DNA from: Opitutia bacterium
GTDB taxonomy: Bacteria; Verrucomicrobiota; Verrucomicrobiia; Opitutales; Seribacteraceae
Assembly (NCBI GenBank): GCA_002721705.1
Contig: PBLJ01000030.1
Location: forward strand, 7,947-71,946
Length of the DNA: 64,000 nucleotides
Direction: 5' to 3'
In this document: positions 1 through 9,069 of the stretch, in pieces
Layout of the letters: every line of letters starts with the position of its first letter
Numbering within the stretch: the stretch's first letter is position 1
The notes under the pieces: generated by a model
Told to the model about the DNA's origin: nothing
Database searches by the model: none
The model's input: only the letters and a program-made list of their open reading frames with translations
Program-made: the position numbers and the translations under genes

Positions 1-1316
1 TCCAAATCTCCCGTGTGGTGGTAGATTTGCATGGCGCCCAGTACGTGCGAGGACACTTCCCCACCGTATGCTCCCGAGTGCCAACCTATACCCTTGTTGT
101 CGGAGAGCATCAGTAGTCCGTCCGGTCTCTCCTTATACCTTCCATTCTCGACCAGGTGCTTCCAAGTCAGGACGTTGCCATAGGCATGCCGTTGCTTGTT
201 CCTGGCCCAGGCCCCGACCTTGATCTGAAAGCTGGCGTCGTAGCGATGCATCCCAAGGAAATTGTTCACTGCAGTCTGGGTGTGGTTTTCCCTTTCCCAT
301 CCTTTTTGGACGTCGATGTAGTACATCAGGTGCAAGGCCCAGAGAAAGTAGTAGATCTCCTCGAATTTCTTGTCGCTGCAGCGAAACCTCGGAATCTCGT
401 TATTCAGCAAATGGTTCATCTCCGCCGTCTTCGCGGTGAGCATCTCTCGATCCTTTACGATGATTTCGCGGGCTGCGTCGAGGGCGGTTTCCGGATCATC
501 GCGCATGGCCCAGGAGACAGTCACTCCCTTGGGGTCGCATGGCACCTCGAATTGGTAGCGCCGTTCGCCTCGGTCTCCTTTCGAAAAGGCAATGGTTTTG
601 GAGAAGTCCCTCGAGCAGGAAAGAATAGTCGTCATCCCTTGGTAGACGGCTGGCCCGATTCGTTCGGGACCATCTGGATCGGGTCGAGATTTGACGGTGC
701 CTCCCTCGGTGATGGCGATGGCATTGGCGTTGGCCTGATACTTGATCGTGGCGCTGGAGGCTACGCTGTGCCTGACAAAGAAGCTATGTCCCTCGAAACG
801 CAGGGTAACTGGGCGCGACGAGGTGATGATCGACGCGGCGGCATCGTTGGATCCGATGAATTTCTCTTCCCGAATTCGAACGTCGCCGATCTCATATTCG
901 CAAATCATCTTGTCCGGGCGCCAGAACATGCGGGTTGGCACGGGGTGTTCGTAGGTCTTTTCGTCGATGATTACGCTGCCGTACAAGACCCGGGTGTCCT
1001 TGTAGAATTCCCAGCCCTTGTAATCGTTGCCGATGCCGGTGTGTTCGCTACCCGACAGCTTGCTTTCCAGTAGGCCGACACCCCGGCTTCTAAGGTCGTG
1101 GTGGAATGGATGGGTCAAACCGATGGTTTCATCTTCAACTGGTTTCCAGCTGGCATGGAATCCTCCCACGTAGTAGCTGAGATTGCCCGCTAGAAAGCCA
1201 TGTTTCTTGCCTTGGATGGATTGACTGAGGCGTTGGCAGAGATCTTCTTCCGTTCCAGCAAGTGAAGAGAAAAGGCAAAGAAATCCGAATGCGACGGATG
1301 CTTTTGGTCTATGCAT
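1..1316 (-). CDS. Secreted glycosidase of the six-hairpin (alpha/alpha)6 superfamily, C-terminus truncated by the window edge
   Basis: Manual reverse-strand translation from ATG at 1316: MHRPKASVAFGFLCLFSSLAGTEEDLCQRL... with no stop to position 1; contains ...FEEIYYFLWALHLMYYIDVQKGWERENHTQTAVNNFLGMHRYDASFQIKVGAWA..., typical of (alpha/alpha)6 glycosidases. Absent from the ORF track because it has no stop in the window. Confidence 0.7.
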   Translation of the reverse strand, partial: MHRPKASVAFGFLCLFSSLAGTEEDLCQRLSQSIQGKKHGFLAGNLSYYVGGFHASWKPVEDETIGLTHPFHHDLRSRGVGLLESKLSGSEHTGIGNDYKGWEFYKDTRVLYGSVIIDEKTYEHPVPTRMFWRPDKMICEYEIGDVRIREEKFIGSNDAAASIITSSRPVTLRFEGHSFFVRHSVASSATIKYQANANAIAITEGGTVKSRPDPDGPERIGPAVYQGMTTILSCSRDFSKTIAFSKGDRGERRYQFEVPCDPKGVTVSWAMRDDPETALDAAREIIVKDREMLTAKTAEMNHLLNNEIPRFRCSDKKFEEIYYFLWALHLMYYIDVQKGWERENHTQTAVNNFLGMHRYDASFQIKVGAWARNKQRHAYGNVLTWKHLVENGRYKERPDGLLMLSDNKGIGWHSGAYGGEVSSHVLGAMQIYHHTGDL

Positions 1317-1376
1317 TTGCTGATCGGTAAGCTCTTAACCGACGAAATCCGTTGTTAGGCTTTGGTCAGCAGGCCT

Positions 1377-2171
1377 TTATTTTCGCTTTTGAGAATAGAG
1401 CCAGTTCCAGAGTTCATCCGAGTTCCATACGTCGACCCAGGAGTTATGGCCGCGGCCCTTGATCTCGGAGTACTTGGGTGAGCCGCCGGCCGCCTTGATG
1501 GCTTTGATCATATCGCGGGAACGACTGACCTTGATGACTCTGTCCTTGTCTCCGTGCCAGGCCCAGATGGGAAGCTTCGCGATTTTCTTACCAAGGCTTT
1601 TGTCGCCACCACCGCAAATGGGAACGGCCGCAGCGAAAAGGTCGGGGCGCCGCTGGATGGCGTCCCAAGTGCCGTAACCACCCATGGACAGTCCCATGAC
1701 GTAGACACGGTTGGGATCCACCTGGTTCTTCTTGTCTTTTATGAAAAGCTCGAGGGCCTGCAGGGCCAAGGCCATGGATTTCGAGGCCTTGGGCATCTTG
1801 TGCTCGAGCGTGTTCCAGTGAACGTCCACCCAGCGTTGGCTCTTGGGTACTTGCCCTGCGAAGACGTAGGATTGCCGCCTGGAGGATACGCCCTGCTTGG
1901 CGAAGGCCTGGACACCACCTGCATCGCTTAATTGTCGCTTATTGTCATCTCCGCGACCGCCTGCGCCGTGCAAAAAGAAAAGAAGAGGGTATGTTTCAGC
2001 TTTCTTCATCTTGTCCGGAGCGCGCCAACTGTAGTTGAACTTGTCGCCAGTAGGGCTTTCCCAGGAAACCGCTTCATAGCGATCCAGATCACCCTGCGCT
2101 TGCAGGGAAATCGCCGAGCCAACCATCAGGATAGCGGAGAGGGCGGATGAAAAAAATGTTTGTTGGTTCAT
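1377..2171 (-). CDS. Secreted alpha/beta hydrolase (dienelactone hydrolase/PHB depolymerase-like esterase)
   Basis: Signal-like MNQQTFFSSALSAILMVGSAISLQAQ; LLFFLHGAGGRGDD, GLSMGGYGTWD nucleophile elbow, WHGDKDRVI, GRGHNSW. Start moved from 2249 to the Met at 2171. Confidence 0.85.
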   Translation of the reverse strand: MNQQTFFSSALSAILMVGSAISLQAQGDLDRYEAVSWESPTGDKFNYSWRAPDKMKKAETYPLLFFLHGAGGRGDDNKRQLSDAGGVQAFAKQGVSSRRQSYVFAGQVPKSQRWVDVHWNTLEHKMPKASKSMALALQALELFIKDKKNQVDPNRVYVMGLSMGGYGTWDAIQRRPDLFAAAVPICGGGDKSLGKKIAKLPIWAWHGDKDRVIKVSRSRDMIKAIKAAGGSPKYSEIKGRGHNSWVDVWNSDELWNWLYSQKRK

Positions 2172-2226
2172 GGTTGGAATTTCAATCGTGCCAAATAGAG
2201 GATAAGGTAGGGTCAATACCTTGCCA

Positions 2227-4824
2227 TCAGCGCGCCACGGGCTTTCCATAGATTTGCATTTCGTGGATAGACCAGTAGAGGCCGCTGACCCGGCTGGTTT
2301 GCGTAATCTTGAGGTATTTGGCCTCGGTGGTGGGGAAGATGATGTCCGTGACGGGATGCTTGCCGACGCCTATGGCCAAAGAATCGGACCACTTTTTGCC
2401 GTCCACGGATGATTGCACTTGGTATCCGCGTGGGTAGTCGCGACTGGAGCCTTGGGAGTCCAGTTGTATGCGGTTCACCTTGGAGACCTTGGGCAATTCC
2501 ACTTGTACCCACATGCCGGGCACTTGGGAAGCGCCAGTGTCGTAGCGACTCTTCGAATGGCCGTCGATGCAACCGTTTAAGGCACCACTGTTGTGACTGG
2601 CGGTGAGCTTCCATTGCTTGCGATTGGCGAGCAGGGGAGGTTCGAGTTCCTCGAGTTCGGCCTCGGTCCATGGAAGCAGGCGGTCGCCAGACTCCTTACG
2701 GATGCCGGCCACGAATTCCTTGGTGATGGGTCCTCCCTTGTTGCCGAAACTGTTGCGGATGTAGGTGGTCACGGCGGCGATCCATTCGTCGTCGTTGGCC
2801 CCCAAGGGCAACATTTGACCAGGATAGGTCTTGCCGTCGATAGGGCCAGTTTGTCCATGCAAGACAGTTCGGACGAGGCTGCCGCCGGATCCGAGTACGC
2901 GTGGTGAGCCTGGTAGGGGAGGTCCCAAGGTGACACCTGGTTGTCCCGCCATGGGAGTGCCTTTGCCGTCACCTCCATGGCAAGCGAAACAGAGCTGCTT
3001 GTAGATTACGCCGCCTTGTTCCATTTGCTTGCCGAAATGAGCGTCTAGTTTGCGCTGTTCGGCCAAGCGGGCCCGTTCTTGGGCAAGCTTGGCTCGGTTG
3101 CCAGCAATGCTTCTTAAAACGGGCTTGTCGCTATGTTTCTCAATGAGGGTTTCCTGGATGCCTGCAAGTATCACGGAGTCGGTGGCTCCGCTGTAGGCGA
3201 TCGAGTTGATGGTTTGCAAGGCGACGTCGGCATGGGCATCCTTCTCAAGTTTCTGGAATGCAGACTCGATAGCTTTGTCACCATCCGAGAGAAAAGGCTC
3301 GCTTACCCGCACCGCAGCCATTCGCACACGGTGGTCATCGTCGGATAGTTTCTCGACCAGCAACTTGGGGTCAACGGCCTCGAGTCCTTCCAAAGTCCAA
3401 AGGGCGTGCACACGACCGAGGGCGGAGTTGCCCGAGCGAGCCACTTTCTCGAGAGCGGGAACCACGGATTTACCGTCTTTCCTCAAGATGATTAGCTTTT
3501 GGGCGGTGTCGCGCCACCACCCGTTCGGGTGCGATAGGTGGGCGACCAGTTCCGCCGTCGACTGATTCAGCATCTTGGGCTGAGGGCCTGGCTTGTGATC
3601 CTTGTGGACGAGGCGATATATGCGCCCTTTGCCAATGTTCTTGTCGATGCCCCATTTGTCGATGATACCTCGGAGGTAGCTTCCCCTGCGGGTCCAGTTT
3701 CCCTGTTGGATGATGCCGCGGTGCATGTCGATGAAGAACATGGTGCCATCAGGGGCGGTCTCTGCGCCGAGGGGGCGGAAGTTGATGTCCTTGGAGCGCA
3801 TGAATTCGCTGCCTGGGGTGGCGTTGCTAAGAACGGTGAGGCCATTTTCGCGAGTAACCTTTGCTCGGCGAATGAGTCTGCCGACTGGTTCCGGAATGAA
3901 AAGGTCGCCATAGAGTTCCTTGGGTAGTCTGTCTCCCCGGTAAATGCCTTGTCCGGCGCATCCGGTAAAAGCATTGAGGCCTCCGTTGGCGCCTACTCGA
4001 CGTCGACCACCTTGCACGTCGGGGACTGCGGCGATGGGGAACACGGCACGGAAATTGGTTTCTGTTTGGCCAGGGGCATCGAACATTCCGTAGATCGGTG
4101 GTTGTTGAAAGAAGAATGCGGGGTTTTCCCCGCCGCCGGTTGAATAGTACACGCGGCCGTCGTCGTCCGCGGTCAGTCCCCATTGTCCGCCGCCTCGCGG
4201 CAAACGTTCCGTCTTGAACTCGCCGTTGGTGTAGCGGTAGCGAACGTTTTGGTAAGTAATGTATATCCAGTTGTCCAAATTCCAGATTAGGCCGCTTGGT
4301 TGGTGCTCCATGTTGCCTCCTCGTCGGCCACCTTCGAAAACTTTGATCTTTTCATCAGCCACGCCGTCGCCATCGGTGTCGCGATAGTTCCAGAGGTCCA
4401 AGGTGTTGGTGATCCCGACCATCACGCGGTCGTCCAGTGGCAGCACCATTCGCGGAAGGAGCAGGTTGTCGATGAATACGGTACTTTTGTCGTAAGTGCC
4501 GTCACCATTGGTATCCTCGTGGCGGGAGATCCGGCTAAGCGGTTCCTGCTCGCCGGTGGCGTCTGCGGTCTGCATGTAGGTGCGCATTTCGACCACGTAG
4601 AGCACGCCGTTGCCGTCCCATGCCATGGCCACGGGCTCCTCGATTTGGGGTTCGCTCAAGACGAGCTGTAGGGCGTACCCTTCCGGCAGTTCGATGGACT
4701 TGCGCGCTTCCTCGATGGAGAGGAAGCCCCGTTGGTAGATTTCGTCTCCGGGGGCGGCCGTTGACTGCACGGCGAAAGCCAAGGGGAATAAAAGAAATGC
4801 AAGGATTGTGGCTGGTTTCTTCAT
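2227..4824 (-). CDS. PVC-type heme-binding dehydrogenase: sorbosone-dehydrogenase-like propeller + HEAT-like + cytochrome c + F5/8-type-C (discoidin) domain
   Basis: Signal peptide; PEGYALQLVLSEPQIEEPVAMAWDGNGVLYVVEMRTY; CFACHGGDGKG heme-c motif; C-terminal WKLTASHNSGALNGCIDGHSKSRYDTGA... discoidin-like module. Confidence 0.88.
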   Translation of the reverse strand: MKKPATILAFLLFPLAFAVQSTAAPGDEIYQRGFLSIEEARKSIELPEGYALQLVLSEPQIEEPVAMAWDGNGVLYVVEMRTYMQTADATGEQEPLSRISRHEDTNGDGTYDKSTVFIDNLLLPRMVLPLDDRVMVGITNTLDLWNYRDTDGDGVADEKIKVFEGGRRGGNMEHQPSGLIWNLDNWIYITYQNVRYRYTNGEFKTERLPRGGGQWGLTADDDGRVYYSTGGGENPAFFFQQPPIYGMFDAPGQTETNFRAVFPIAAVPDVQGGRRRVGANGGLNAFTGCAGQGIYRGDRLPKELYGDLFIPEPVGRLIRRAKVTRENGLTVLSNATPGSEFMRSKDINFRPLGAETAPDGTMFFIDMHRGIIQQGNWTRRGSYLRGIIDKWGIDKNIGKGRIYRLVHKDHKPGPQPKMLNQSTAELVAHLSHPNGWWRDTAQKLIILRKDGKSVVPALEKVARSGNSALGRVHALWTLEGLEAVDPKLLVEKLSDDDHRVRMAAVRVSEPFLSDGDKAIESAFQKLEKDAHADVALQTINSIAYSGATDSVILAGIQETLIEKHSDKPVLRSIAGNRAKLAQERARLAEQRKLDAHFGKQMEQGGVIYKQLCFACHGGDGKGTPMAGQPGVTLGPPLPGSPRVLGSGGSLVRTVLHGQTGPIDGKTYPGQMLPLGANDDEWIAAVTTYIRNSFGNKGGPITKEFVAGIRKESGDRLLPWTEAELEELEPPLLANRKQWKLTASHNSGALNGCIDGHSKSRYDTGASQVPGMWVQVELPKVSKVNRIQLDSQGSSRDYPRGYQVQSSVDGKKWSDSLAIGVGKHPVTDIIFPTTEAKYLKITQTSRVSGLYWSIHEMQIYGKPVAR

Positions 4825-4831
4825 GATGCTC

Positions 4832-6205
4832 TTACTTGTAGACCGTTAAAGCTTTTCGTTCCTTCAAGGGGTACCAACCCTTGATTTTCACGGCGAGTTT
4901 AGCCACCACGTCGGGATGGTCCCCTGCGAGGTTCTTCTTCTCATGGGGATCCTTGGAAAGATCGAATAGCTGCGGTCGTTTCTCGGTACGAGGATGTGTG
5001 CTCTTGTAGCGATTCACTTCTCCATCGTAGGTGAGAAGGAGTTTCCATTTGCCCTCTATTCGCCAGCGGAAAAGAAGGGAGGCTTCGGGATTTTCAATGT
5101 CCGCTATGTCGTGGGCGAAGCTTTCGCCGAAGATCCCTTTGCGCTCGATGGCTTTGCCTGTCTTCAGGTTTTCAATGAGGTTCAGTCCAGGCAAGTCATC
5201 CGCAATGGGTGCTCCGGCGGCGGCCAGGATGGTGGGGACGATGTCTATGCTGCTGACCAGTTCCTTGCGGTCGGTCGGCTTGAGCCCTCCGTTGGGCCAA
5301 GAGTACATGATTGGCGTGCGTATACCACCCTCATAGGGCGTTTGCTTGGAACGCGGGGCGTAGCCGTTTCGATCGGGGCGCTGGATCCATCCATTGTCGG
5401 TGACGTAGACGATGAGAGTGTCGTCGCGGATCTTCTTTTTTTCAAGATAGCCGACTAGTTGCCCGCAGGTTTCGTCGAACCAGTCGCACATGGCGTAATA
5501 TTTGGCTATGGGGATGGGCCGGCCTTCCTTCTTGTATTTGTCTAGCAGGCGGGCTGGAGGATTGTGAGGGGTGTGTGGAAGGAAAGGGGCATACCAGAGG
5601 AAGAAAGGTTTCTTTTTGGAGACTGCGAGATCGACGAAGTCCTCGATGGGTTCCATCCCGTTGCGGCCAATCTTGAGGCCGTCGTCCCCATGACGTCCAC
5701 CCGGTTGGGGAAACCCGCGGGACATGCCGTGGGTGAAGCCGCCACGCTTGAAGTTCCCTTCCCACCATTTGCCGCTTTGATGGCTTAGGTAGCCCTTCTC
5801 GCCTAGGAGTTCGGGCAAGGTGTCGAACTTGTCGATATAGGAAATAAGTTGGGCCCGCCGCTCGTTGTAGAGCTTGGAGTTGCGCTGGGCGTACTTGGGG
5901 GAGGGATCGTTGCCGGTCACTCCGTTGCGATGGGAGTAATGTCCCGTGACCAAGGTCATCAGGGATGGTCGGCAAAGAGCGGTGGGGACGTAGCCCCTGC
6001 GAAACAAAACACTTTCCTTTGCCAATTTGTCCAAGTGCGGCGTGGAGATGGCGTCGTGGCCCATGAAACCGTAGTCGGTCCACGCTTGGTCATCGGACAA
6101 TATGAGCACGACGTTGGGCGGTTTTCCCTTTGCTTGGGCGAGGGCTGGGAAGAATCCACCACTTATGAATGTGAGAATTGCGAATAAACGAATGAAACGA
6201 AGCAT
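4832..6205 (-). CDS. Secreted sulfatase (arylsulfatase family)
   Basis: PPNVVLILSDDQAWTDYGFMGHD; motif ALCRPSLMTLVTGHYSHRNG; YVTDNGW; signal peptide. Confidence 0.9.
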   Translation of the reverse strand: MLRFIRLFAILTFISGGFFPALAQAKGKPPNVVLILSDDQAWTDYGFMGHDAISTPHLDKLAKESVLFRRGYVPTALCRPSLMTLVTGHYSHRNGVTGNDPSPKYAQRNSKLYNERRAQLISYIDKFDTLPELLGEKGYLSHQSGKWWEGNFKRGGFTHGMSRGFPQPGGRHGDDGLKIGRNGMEPIEDFVDLAVSKKKPFFLWYAPFLPHTPHNPPARLLDKYKKEGRPIPIAKYYAMCDWFDETCGQLVGYLEKKKIRDDTLIVYVTDNGWIQRPDRNGYAPRSKQTPYEGGIRTPIMYSWPNGGLKPTDRKELVSSIDIVPTILAAAGAPIADDLPGLNLIENLKTGKAIERKGIFGESFAHDIADIENPEASLLFRWRIEGKWKLLLTYDGEVNRYKSTHPRTEKRPQLFDLSKDPHEKKNLAGDHPDVVAKLAVKIKGWYPLKERKALTVYK

Positions 6206-6359
6206 AATGGATAAATGGATTTAGCATTGGGCGAATGGCACCCATTGAATTATCCATAAATGAATGTAGATCCAAGGGAAGCCCTTTCCTTTGGCATCAC
6301 AATATTTTCTCCCCGAGGCGTCTCGGAGGTTGGTAGCTTGAGCCAACGCCTGGACGAGC

Positions 6360-6983
6360 TTATTTCTCGCGCAACGCGTTCCTCAACCTTTCCGAGAGGT
6401 TGGTGGAGGATGCTTGCGAAACTGGTTTGGAAGCAGGTTTTTCCTTTGCGCAGTCGGGCCAGATTTCCTTCAGCGTTACCCATGCCTCCATGCCGTCTTT
6501 CCATGCCAAGTCATTTTCTCCAGCTTTTCCAGACAAGAAAAGAGCCATGGTTTGTTCGGGAGAGAGGGGGCCATGTTGTTCACCACCGATGCTCAGGTAC
6601 ATATTGTCCGGAGGAGGGTTTGTCGTTTGCGTGGTGGGTTTTACTGATTCAGTTGAGGCCTGGTCAGGAGGCGCGGTTCCCTCCTCTTCGGGGTCGACCG
6701 CTTGCGCGTCTTTTTCCTCCATGGAATCTTCCGCAGGATCGCTTTTCTCAGGAGTGGTGGATGGTTCGGGGGGGGCAATGGTTGGAGATGCTGGATCGGG
6801 CGGGGGTAGCGTGGAATCCTCCATCCATTCAGGAAACAAATCCTTCAGAGGTTTCCATTCCGACAAACCGCTTTTCCATGCCAAATTTTCTTTTCTCAGT
6901 GTGCCCGCCTCCAAAAGGGCCTTCACGTCTTCCAGTTCATATGGCCCATTGCGTTTGCCGTCCAGTACCATGTAGATTTTCAT
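6360..6983 (-). CDS. Protein with two GYF_2 (DUF4339-like) domains joined by a Pro/Glu/Thr-rich linker
   Basis: MKIYMVLDGKRNGPYELEDVKALLEAGTLRKENLAWKSGLSEWKPL and MYLSIGGEQHGPLSPEQTMALFLSGKAGENDLAWKDGMEAWVTL. Confidence 0.75.
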   Translation of the reverse strand: MKIYMVLDGKRNGPYELEDVKALLEAGTLRKENLAWKSGLSEWKPLKDLFPEWMEDSTLPPPDPASPTIAPPEPSTTPEKSDPAEDSMEEKDAQAVDPEEEGTAPPDQASTESVKPTTQTTNPPPDNMYLSIGGEQHGPLSPEQTMALFLSGKAGENDLAWKDGMEAWVTLKEIWPDCAKEKPASKPVSQASSTNLSERLRNALREK

Positions 6984-6998
6984 CTCAAATTCTGGTTT

Positions 6999-7202
6999 TC
7001 AACCGGTGCGACCAGTGGAACTCGTGTCATCGGCTTCCATTACTTTGCCTTCGGACACAATATGCTGCACCTTGTTTTTCTTGGCTACTTCCCTGGCGAT
7101 GCGCAGTGCTTTTCTTCTGCCCTGCACCTCCTCGATCACTTGACCTTCGAAAACGACTTCAAACCAGCCTGAAAAACTCGAATTTGCTCTTATTTCCACC
7201 AT
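6999..7202 (-). CDS. Small DUF2188-like protein
   Basis: 67 aa with FEGQVIEEVQGRRKALRIAREVAKKNKVQHIVSEGK; sits between two GYF_2 genes on the same strand. Confidence 0.5.
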   Translation of the reverse strand: MVEIRANSSFSGWFEVVFEGQVIEEVQGRRKALRIAREVAKKNKVQHIVSEGKVMEADDTSSTGRTG

Positions 7203-7252
7203 GCTTTTTTTAGGTCGAGGATTCGAGTGAGTGAAGCAACCGGTAGAGATCC

Positions 7253-7477
7253 TTACCTCGGATGTTCCTTGAGCGCTGGCTGCGGGTGAGACTTGCTGGC
7301 CGAGGTAGTTACGTCGGCTGTGAATAATTCAGGGCAGACCACGTCGAGTGGTTGCCAACCCTGCATGCCACTCTTCCATGCCAAGTCTTCCTTTCTTAAC
7401 TGGCCTTCGGCAAAGAGACGGTGGATTTCCTGTGGCTCATGTGGACCATTACGCTTGCCGTGCAAAACTACGCACAT
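7253..7477 (-). CDS. Single GYF_2-domain protein
   Basis: MCVVLHGKRNGPHEPQEIHRLFAEGQLRKEDLAWKSGMQGWQPL aligns with the N-terminal domain of 6360..6983; start chosen by that alignment. Confidence 0.6.
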   Translation of the reverse strand: MCVVLHGKRNGPHEPQEIHRLFAEGQLRKEDLAWKSGMQGWQPLDVVCPELFTADVTTSASKSHPQPALKEHPR

Positions 7478-7766
7478 TTTCACTTTTGAGTCTAATCTAT
7501 CCATTTTTACTAGTAAGAACGCAAAAATCGCAAAAGAATGCATACAGAGATAAAAATATTTTAATGGATCCCATTGGCTTCAGTTTCGGCTTCCGGGTTT
7601 CCTTCAGTGCCAGCCAGTGTGAGCAGAGGGGATATCTTTCTCCGTGATTACTTTGAACCATTAAAAATGATGGTTCTTCACCACAGCTGCACTGGCCGCT
7701 GCATTAACAGCGACTGAGGCAATTTAATTGTGAGGCAAGATGCTGGAAAAGAGATGCTTGGCCTCT

Positions 7767-8261
7767 TTAGTGACCGCACCCGCATCCGCCATCATCGCTC
7801 ATGGCATGGCCATGTTCGATCTCTAGATCGGTGGCCTTCCTGACTTCGCGTACGGACACGCTGAATTTTAGGCCTTTGCCGGCCAGCGGGTGATTGCGGT
7901 CAAAAGTGACTTGAGAGTCCGTGAGGTCGGTTACGCGGACGGCTTCGGGGTGGCCGAGTTCTCCCGTTATCTCAAATTGCTGGCCAATTTCGAATCTCAT
8001 GTCGTCGGAGAATTGGCTGCGGTCTATTTGCTCGATCAATTCCTTTCGACGTTGCCCAAAGGCTTGGTCAGGGGATAGGTCGATGGTGACCTCGTCGCCC
8101 GCTTCTTTGTCGGTCAAAGCTTCCTCCATGGCAGGCATAAGCTGGGAGTGGCCTATGAGGAACTCTGCCGGACCCGTTTCAATGGTGTTTTCCAAGGTTT
8201 TTCCGTCCTCGTCTTCCATTGTGAAGTCGATGGAAACTACACTGTCTTTCTCGATTTTCAT
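7767..8261 (-). CDS. SlyD-like FKBP-type peptidyl-prolyl isomerase
   Basis: VSIDFTMEDEDGKTLENT, LIGHSQLMPAMEEAL, FDRNHPLAGKGLKFSV; His/Cys-rich C-terminus GGCGCGH. SD-like AAAGGA precedes ATGAAA. Confidence 0.88.
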   Translation of the reverse strand: MKIEKDSVVSIDFTMEDEDGKTLENTIETGPAEFLIGHSQLMPAMEEALTDKEAGDEVTIDLSPDQAFGQRRKELIEQIDRSQFSDDMRFEIGQQFEITGELGHPEAVRVTDLTDSQVTFDRNHPLAGKGLKFSVSVREVRKATDLEIEHGHAMSDDGGCGCGH

Positions 8262-8310
8262 GTTTTGCATCCTTTCAGAAACTCACTCCTTCGGCAAACG
8301 CAAAGGAGAT

Positions 8311-9069
8311 TCAGTGCATGACTTTGCCGAAGGCGCGAGGCAGCGGGGATTCCGCTTCGAACCGCTCAGGTTTACCATTCCATGAAAATTCCAGAGCAAT
8401 GTGAGTGGCATGCAGGAAAAGCCTTCTGGCTTTCTTGTCTCGCCCGATTCTTCGGTTGAGAGGGAAGTCGCCATACGTCTTGTCGCCCACGATGAAGAAT
8501 CCTCGGAGGGCGGCCTGGGCACGCAATTGGTGGGTGATTCCCGTGAGAGGTTCCATGCGAAGCAGCGAAAGCCCATTGCGCCCCACGCGTTGTCGCTCAA
8601 AAGTCACTTTCGTGATGGCTTCACGTCCCCGATGGCTCTTTTTGACCCGCAGTTTGCCGTCTTCCCTTCCGACTTCCAGCTTGTCCTTCCAGGTGTCGTT
8701 GCGGCCTCGGCCCTTCTCTTGAGCGAGAGCATGATAGGTTTTGCAAACCTTGCGGGTTGCGAAAAGGTCTCTGATTTGGTTGGCTAGTTTGTGGTCGAAA
8801 GAAAGCAAGATTACGCCGGAGGTGGGAGAGTCCAGCCTGTGTAAGAGGTGGATTTGGCGTTTTTCACCGTGCTCGTTGGTCCAGCAATAGGCTTGCCGGT
8901 CAAGGTCGTAGCGCGTTTGCAAAAGGGATTTTGACTCGTCTTTCGGGCGATTGGGGTGACTCAGCGTCCCCTCGGGTTTTTGCAAGGCGACCAAGCCGGC
9001 TTCGTGATGAGCGATGACTTCGACGTTTCGACCCAATGGTAGCTCCGCGAGGAGAGATTGATCGGTCAT
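8311..9069 (-). CDS. RluA-family pseudouridine synthase
   Basis: LLHRLDSPTSGVILLSFDHKLANQIRDLF catalytic HRLD motif; RMEPLTGITHQLRAQAALRGFFIVGDKTYG. Confidence 0.9.
   Translation of the reverse strand: MTDQSLLAELPLGRNVEVIAHHEAGLVALQKPEGTLSHPNRPKDESKSLLQTRYDLDRQAYCWTNEHGEKRQIHLLHRLDSPTSGVILLSFDHKLANQIRDLFATRKVCKTYHALAQEKGRGRNDTWKDKLEVGREDGKLRVKKSHRGREAITKVTFERQRVGRNGLSLLRMEPLTGITHQLRAQAALRGFFIVGDKTYGDFPLNRRIGRDKKARRLFLHATHIALEFSWNGKPERFEAESPLPRAFGKVMH

Noticed and set aside
156-1073. 305-aa plus-strand ORF
   Set aside because: Antisense to the edge-truncated glycosidase, which has a signal peptide and conserved motifs.
6260-7213. 317-aa plus-strand ORF
   Set aside because: Antisense to the GYF_2 and DUF2188-like genes; low-complexity, Ser/Pro/Cys-rich translation with no domain; typical GC-rich shadow ORF.
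7655-7676. GAACCAT/ATGGTTC inverted repeat as a terminator for the SlyD-like gene
   Set aside because: 7-bp AT-rich stem with 8-nt loop and no U tract on the minus strand; too weak to call.
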